From: an uncultured bacterium
Lineage (GTDB): Bacteria > Bacteroidota > Bacteroidia > Chitinophagales > Chitinophagaceae
Direction: 5' to 3'
Assembly: GCA_903957405.1 (NCBI GenBank)
Contig: CAJBPC010000113.1
Location: 1 to 9,579, forward strand
DNA length: 9,579 nucleotides
Shown: positions 6,780 to 9,579 of the stretch, in pieces
Layout of the letters: every line of letters starts with the position of its first letter
Numbering within the stretch: position 1 is the stretch's first letter
The notes under the pieces: generated by a model
Told to the model about the DNA's origin: nothing
Databases searched by the model: none
The model's input: the letters and a program-made list of their open reading frames with translations, nothing else
Made by a program: the position numbers and the translations under genes

Positions 6780-8168
6780 TTGACGCGAGAAACCGTATTA
6801 TCTTCTTTCCTCGCCAGATTTATGGCCTTTGTGCGGCAGGAAAATCTCTACAGGCCAAACGACCTTTTACTCGTGGCTGTCAGCGGCGGCGTGGATTCTG
6901 TCGTGTTGTGCGACCTGCTTTCCCGAAGCGGTCATGACTTCGAAATCGCACATTGCAATTTCAACCTTCGTGGAGAGGAAAGCGATCGGGATGAGTCGTT
7001 TGTCCGTACAATAAGCCGGAATTACGGAAAGATCCTTCATGGCAACACATTCGATACGACCCGTTTCGCACAGGAAAAAAAATGCTCGATACAGGAGGCG
7101 GCACGGACTTTACGATACGAATGGTTCGCCGAGATCATCAAGGTCCGAAACGGTGACATGCGCCACACCGGTGCGGTGATGAAGCTGCTGACAGCGCATC
7201 ATCTTGATGACAATGTGGAAACTGCTTTCATGAATTTCGTGAAGGGCACAGGCATTACCGGTATTCGGGGCATGCTGCCGGCAACCGACAAGGTCGTCAG
7301 ACCGCTTCTCTTTGCCGGAAAAGAAGAGATCCTCCGCTATGCCGATGCAGCTGGTCTTCACTGGGTCGATGACAGCTCGAACCTCGAGGAAAAATACAGC
7401 AGGAATTTCATACGAAGGAATGTCCTTCCGCTCATAGGGGAAATTTACCCGATGGTTGACAAGAACCTGGCAGAGAATATTGCAAGGTTCAGGGACATCG
7501 AGATCTTATATGGGTTATCCGTTGAAAGGTTGAAGAAGGGACTGCTTTCACAGAGCGGTTCGGTTTGGCGGATCCCTGTTGAAAATCTTCGTCTGACCCC
7601 CGGCGTTAGAACGATTCTTTGGGAGATCATCCGTCACTTCGGTTATTCCGCCCGTCAGGTCGACGAGGTATCTTCCCTCATGGACAGTGAAACAGGCCGG
7701 TACGTGGCGTCGGCTACGCACAGGATCCTGCGGAACCGGAACTGGCTGCTGATCTCTCCCGTCCAGTCGGCACAAACAAACGTCTTCCTGATAGAAGAAA
7801 CAGTGCCGGATATCGTTTTTCCCGCGGGAACCCTTCGTGTCAAGATCATCGGGCCCTTGCTCAAAGATGAACTCGATGCAGGAGCGGACATCACTTTTCT
7901 CGACCATCGGGACATCAGATATCCGCTCATTCTTCGAAAATGGAAGCAGGGTGATTATTTTTATCCCTTGGGCATGCGGAAAAAAAAGAAGATCTCGAGG
8001 TTCCTGACGGATGCCAAACGCAGTCTCCCGCAAAAAGAAAATGTGTGGGTGCTGGAATCTGACAAAAGAATCATCTGGGTTGTGGGTATGCGTCCGGATG
8101 ATCGTTTCAGGATCGGCCCGGGGACTGCGAGCATCCTCAAGGTGAAATGGCTGAAGGAAGAAGGATGA
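6780..8168 (+). CDS. tilS: tRNA(Ile)-lysidine synthetase
   Basis: Attaches lysine to the wobble cytidine (C34) of the CAU-anticodon tRNA-Ile, with ATP, so that it reads AUA and is charged with isoleucine. It is an essential N-type ATP pyrophosphatase. The P-loop SGGVDS lies at 35-40, AHCNFNLRGEESDRDE at 57-72, AHHLDDNVET at 139-148 and DDSSNLEEKYSRNFIRR at 197-213. The C-terminal TilS domain includes LRKWKQGDYFYPLGMRKKKK (385-404) and WVVGMRPDDRF at 433-443. The 462-residue length is normal. The TTG at 6780 is chosen because coding-like sequence (VLSSFLARFMAFVRQENLY) precedes the first in-frame ATG at 6822 and the A-rich stretch upstream could serve as a Bacteroidota start region. Starting at 6822 would give 448 residues and still a complete P-loop. 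It lies 10 bp after the TPR gene and converges on the rhomboid gene with a 26-bp gap and no clear terminator. Confidence 0.96.
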   Translation: MTRETVLSSFLARFMAFVRQENLYRPNDLLLVAVSGGVDSVVLCDLLSRSGHDFEIAHCNFNLRGEESDRDESFVRTISRNYGKILHGNTFDTTRFAQEKKCSIQEAARTLRYEWFAEIIKVRNGDMRHTGAVMKLLTAHHLDDNVETAFMNFVKGTGITGIRGMLPATDKVVRPLLFAGKEEILRYADAAGLHWVDDSSNLEEKYSRNFIRRNVLPLIGEIYPMVDKNLAENIARFRDIEILYGLSVERLKKGLLSQSGSVWRIPVENLRLTPGVRTILWEIIRHFGYSARQVDEVSSLMDSETGRYVASATHRILRNRNWLLISPVQSAQTNVFLIEETVPDIVFPAGTLRVKIIGPLLKDELDAGADITFLDHRDIRYPLILRKWKQGDYFYPLGMRKKKKISRFLTDAKRSLPQKENVWVLESDKRIIWVVGMRPDDRFRIGPGTASILKVKWLKEEG

Positions 8169-8194
8169 TGAACCCGGGACATCGATGAGACGCT

Positions 8195-8821
8195 TCAGAA
8201 GACTTCCATTAGAAACCGCTTCAGCAGATCAAGATGCGAGAACGCACGGCCCGCCACAAGGGTGAACACGACGCCATACACGGCACCCCAGAAATGGGCA
8301 TTGTGACCAATATTGTCCCCGCCTTTCTTGGCAAAATAATATGAGAATCCAAGGAATACGAATCCGAAAACATAGCCAGGTATGTCTATCGGAAAAAAGA
8401 AAAACCGGATCGGCATCCCGGGGACGATCACGATCGCGGAGAAGATCACGGCGGACACGGCTCCAGATGCACCCAGCGCCCTGTAACCTTGATCATTGCG
8501 GTGCTTGATGAAATCATGCAGCGATGCAAAGACTATCGCACTGACATACAGAAATCCGTATAGAATTTTTGATTTTTCGCCGAAGACCGCCGGAAATAGT
8601 GATTGCTCCAAAGCCATGCCGAAAGAATACAATGAGATCATATTGAACGCCAGGTGGAAAAGGTCGGCATGGACCACCCCCCCCGAAATAAAACGGTAAT
8701 GCTGCTGATATCGTGCCACCATGTATGGCCAGAACAAAAGGTCGTTCCTCAGTTTTTCATTGTTGAAAGCGGGAAATGATACAATCGCGGTTATAAGGAT
8801 AATGGCTAGGGTGATCGACAT
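8195..8821 (-). CDS. Rhomboid family intramembrane serine protease
   Basis: Polytopic inner-membrane protease of 208 residues that cleaves substrates within or near their transmembrane segments. The catalytic serine is S119 in GASG (117-120) and the paired histidine is H176 in HNAHFWGAVYG. The conserved oxyanion-side residues H56 and N60 lie in HADLFHLAFNMISLYSFG, corresponding to GlpG H150 and N154. About six hydrophobic segments are visible: residues 3-17, around 55-70, 88-102, 119-135, 148-163 and 178-192. This is the minimal six-TM rhomboid core without a soluble N-terminal domain. No substrate can be inferred. The ATG at 8821 directly begins the first hydrophobic segment, with rlmH ending 33 bp upstream, so the two are probably cotranscribed. 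The catalytic residues are intact, so it is not an inactive pseudoprotease. Confidence 0.92.
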   Translation of the reverse strand: MSITLAIILITAIVSFPAFNNEKLRNDLLFWPYMVARYQQHYRFISGGVVHADLFHLAFNMISLYSFGMALEQSLFPAVFGEKSKILYGFLYVSAIVFASLHDFIKHRNDQGYRALGASGAVSAVIFSAIVIVPGMPIRFFFFPIDIPGYVFGFVFLGFSYYFAKKGGDNIGHNAHFWGAVYGVVFTLVAGRAFSHLDLLKRFLMEVF

Positions 8822-8854
8822 GCACCAAAAATAGTCAGGATGACCGGGATTGCA

Positions 8855-9328
8855 TCAACGATGATGGTATTTTTCGTTGCGAAGGATGCTGCATGCCCGA
8901 TAAAGCTGTTCAGATAACAGGAGTCTGACAAGCTGGTGAGGAAACGTCAGCCGGGAAAGCGACCACACATGATTTGCCCTTTTAAGGACCGATTCATCCA
9001 ATCCGAAAGCGCCTCCGATCAGGAATACAACCCTCTTGGTGCTTTCATTCGCCCGGTGCTGAATGAATGCTGCGAGGTCAACGGAGGTCATCTCCTTGCC
9101 ATGTTCATCCAGCGCAACCAGGAAATCATCCTTTTGCAACCATTCAAGAACCGTTTTACCCTCGCTTGCCTTGAGGTCTGCGTCACTGAGCATGCCGGTG
9201 TTCTTAGGCACCGGAATGATATGCCACTCCAAGGGAAAATACCGGTTGATCCTTTTGGAAAAATCCTCCAGTCCCTCCCGTATGTAGGATTCATGATTTT
9301 TCCCTATGGTCCAGATATGAAGCTTCAT
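8855..9328 (-). CDS. rlmH: 23S rRNA (pseudouridine1915-N3)-methyltransferase
   Basis: SPOUT-class enzyme that methylates N3 of pseudouridine 1915 in helix 69 of 23S rRNA, on the assembled ribosome, using S-adenosylmethionine. It works as a homodimer with a trefoil knot. With the start at 9328 (MKLHIWTIGKNHE) the protein has 157 residues, matching the usual 155-160. Signatures are VALDEHGKEMTS at 71-82, the SAM-binding knot FLIGGAFGLD at 102-111 and the C-terminal block LSRLTFPHQLVRLLLSEQLY (124-143) continuing to RNEKYHH near the end. An in-frame ATG 14 codons upstream was rejected because MKLHIW is the family N-terminus. No Shine-Dalgarno is seen. The rhomboid gene follows after 33 bp. TTATTTTG (9351-9344, minus), 16 nt upstream of the ATG, is a 7 of 8 match to the -7 consensus and the only weak promoter candidate. 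Confidence 0.97.
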   Translation of the reverse strand: MKLHIWTIGKNHESYIREGLEDFSKRINRYFPLEWHIIPVPKNTGMLSDADLKASEGKTVLEWLQKDDFLVALDEHGKEMTSVDLAAFIQHRANESTKRVVFLIGGAFGLDESVLKRANHVWSLSRLTFPHQLVRLLLSEQLYRACSILRNEKYHHR

Positions 9329-9579
9329 ATGTGTAATGTTAGTCAAAATAAACAAGAGCGACTCTCCCACGGATTCGAAATCTTAACGCGTATCCCCATC
9401 CTTTCCAGCGTCAGAAATATGATTGTTAACGATAATATTAACCGAAACATAACAATGATTTAACCTTATCCCTCAAATACCCATCTCAAGGCGGTCATAT
9501 TAACATTTAATCAACAAATATCAAACAGGACGTTGGACTTCCGTATTTTTTGAAAACTTTGCAACCATCAACATCAACA
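9329..9579. other. AT-rich non-coding region upstream of rlmH
   Basis: I see no gene in this 251-bp stretch on either strand. It is richer in A and T than the genes around it. It contains five copies of TTAAC, at 9383, 9426, 9438, 9460 and 9500, all in the same orientation. The right end carries a promoter-like element pointing off the window. It probably separates rlmH from a divergent gene outside the window. Confidence 0.5.
9533..9561 (+). promoter_or_regulatory. Candidate promoter for a rightward gene beyond the window
   Basis: On the plus strand TTG (9533-9535) is followed after 18 bp by AAACTTTG (9554-9561), a 7 of 8 match to TAnnTTTG. The spacing is near the Bacteroidota norm. The gene it would drive is not in the window, so support is limited to the motif. 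Confidence 0.35.

Noticed and set aside
8169..8194. Terminator between convergent tilS and rhomboid genes
   Set aside because: Only CCCGGG and CATCGATG palindromes without loop or T-run are present, so no intrinsic terminator can be supported.
9329..9370. Upstream ATG for rlmH
   Set aside because: RlmH proteins start at the MKLHIW-like position and are about 157 residues long. The extension looks like leader.
1..9579. A novel defence, mobile or biosynthetic system
   Set aside because: Nearly every coding base belongs to recognisable housekeeping families. There are no transposase or integrase genes, direct-repeat arrays, att-like repeats or unknown multi-gene cassettes.

Overview
The window is an ordinary stretch of bacterial core genome with about ten genes. 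It most likely comes from a member of the Bacteroidota. The evidence is combined: no start codon is preceded by a clear Shine-Dalgarno sequence; the best promoter (upstream of etfB) fits the Bacteroidota TTG-N19-TAnnTTTG pattern; the nuclease-family gene next to etfBA carries a C-terminal UVR-like tail; and a small TPR gene sits directly before tilS. GC content looks moderate by eye.

Layout, left to right. (1) glnS (minus strand) runs off the left edge and lacks only its last few dozen codons. Upstream of it lies rocD, an ornithine aminotransferase. (2) ispE and a bifunctional-nuclease-family gene (minus strand) are 5 bp apart and probably cotranscribed. (3) etfB and etfA (minus strand) form a two-gene unit that starts at a strong promoter and ends at a strong hairpin. 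(4) Transcribed divergently from etfB, on the plus strand, are a small TPR gene and tilS, 10 bp apart. (5) A rhomboid protease and rlmH (minus strand) converge on tilS. (6) The last 251 bp hold no gene. They are AT-rich and end in a sequence that could be a promoter for a rightward gene beyond the window.

Functions. Three genes serve translation (glutaminyl-tRNA synthesis, lysidine modification of tRNA-Ile, and methylation of 23S rRNA). Two encode an electron-transfer flavoprotein that collects electrons from acyl-CoA and related dehydrogenases. One belongs to the MEP isoprenoid pathway and one to arginine/ornithine catabolism. The rest are a rhomboid protease, a TPR protein and a nuclease-family protein.

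I found no mobile element, CRISPR array, RNA gene, toxin-antitoxin pair or defence cassette, and no good candidate for a new system. The points worth a second look are small and mainly regulatory: leader sequences, start-codon choices, one strong hairpin and one AT-rich repeat cluster.
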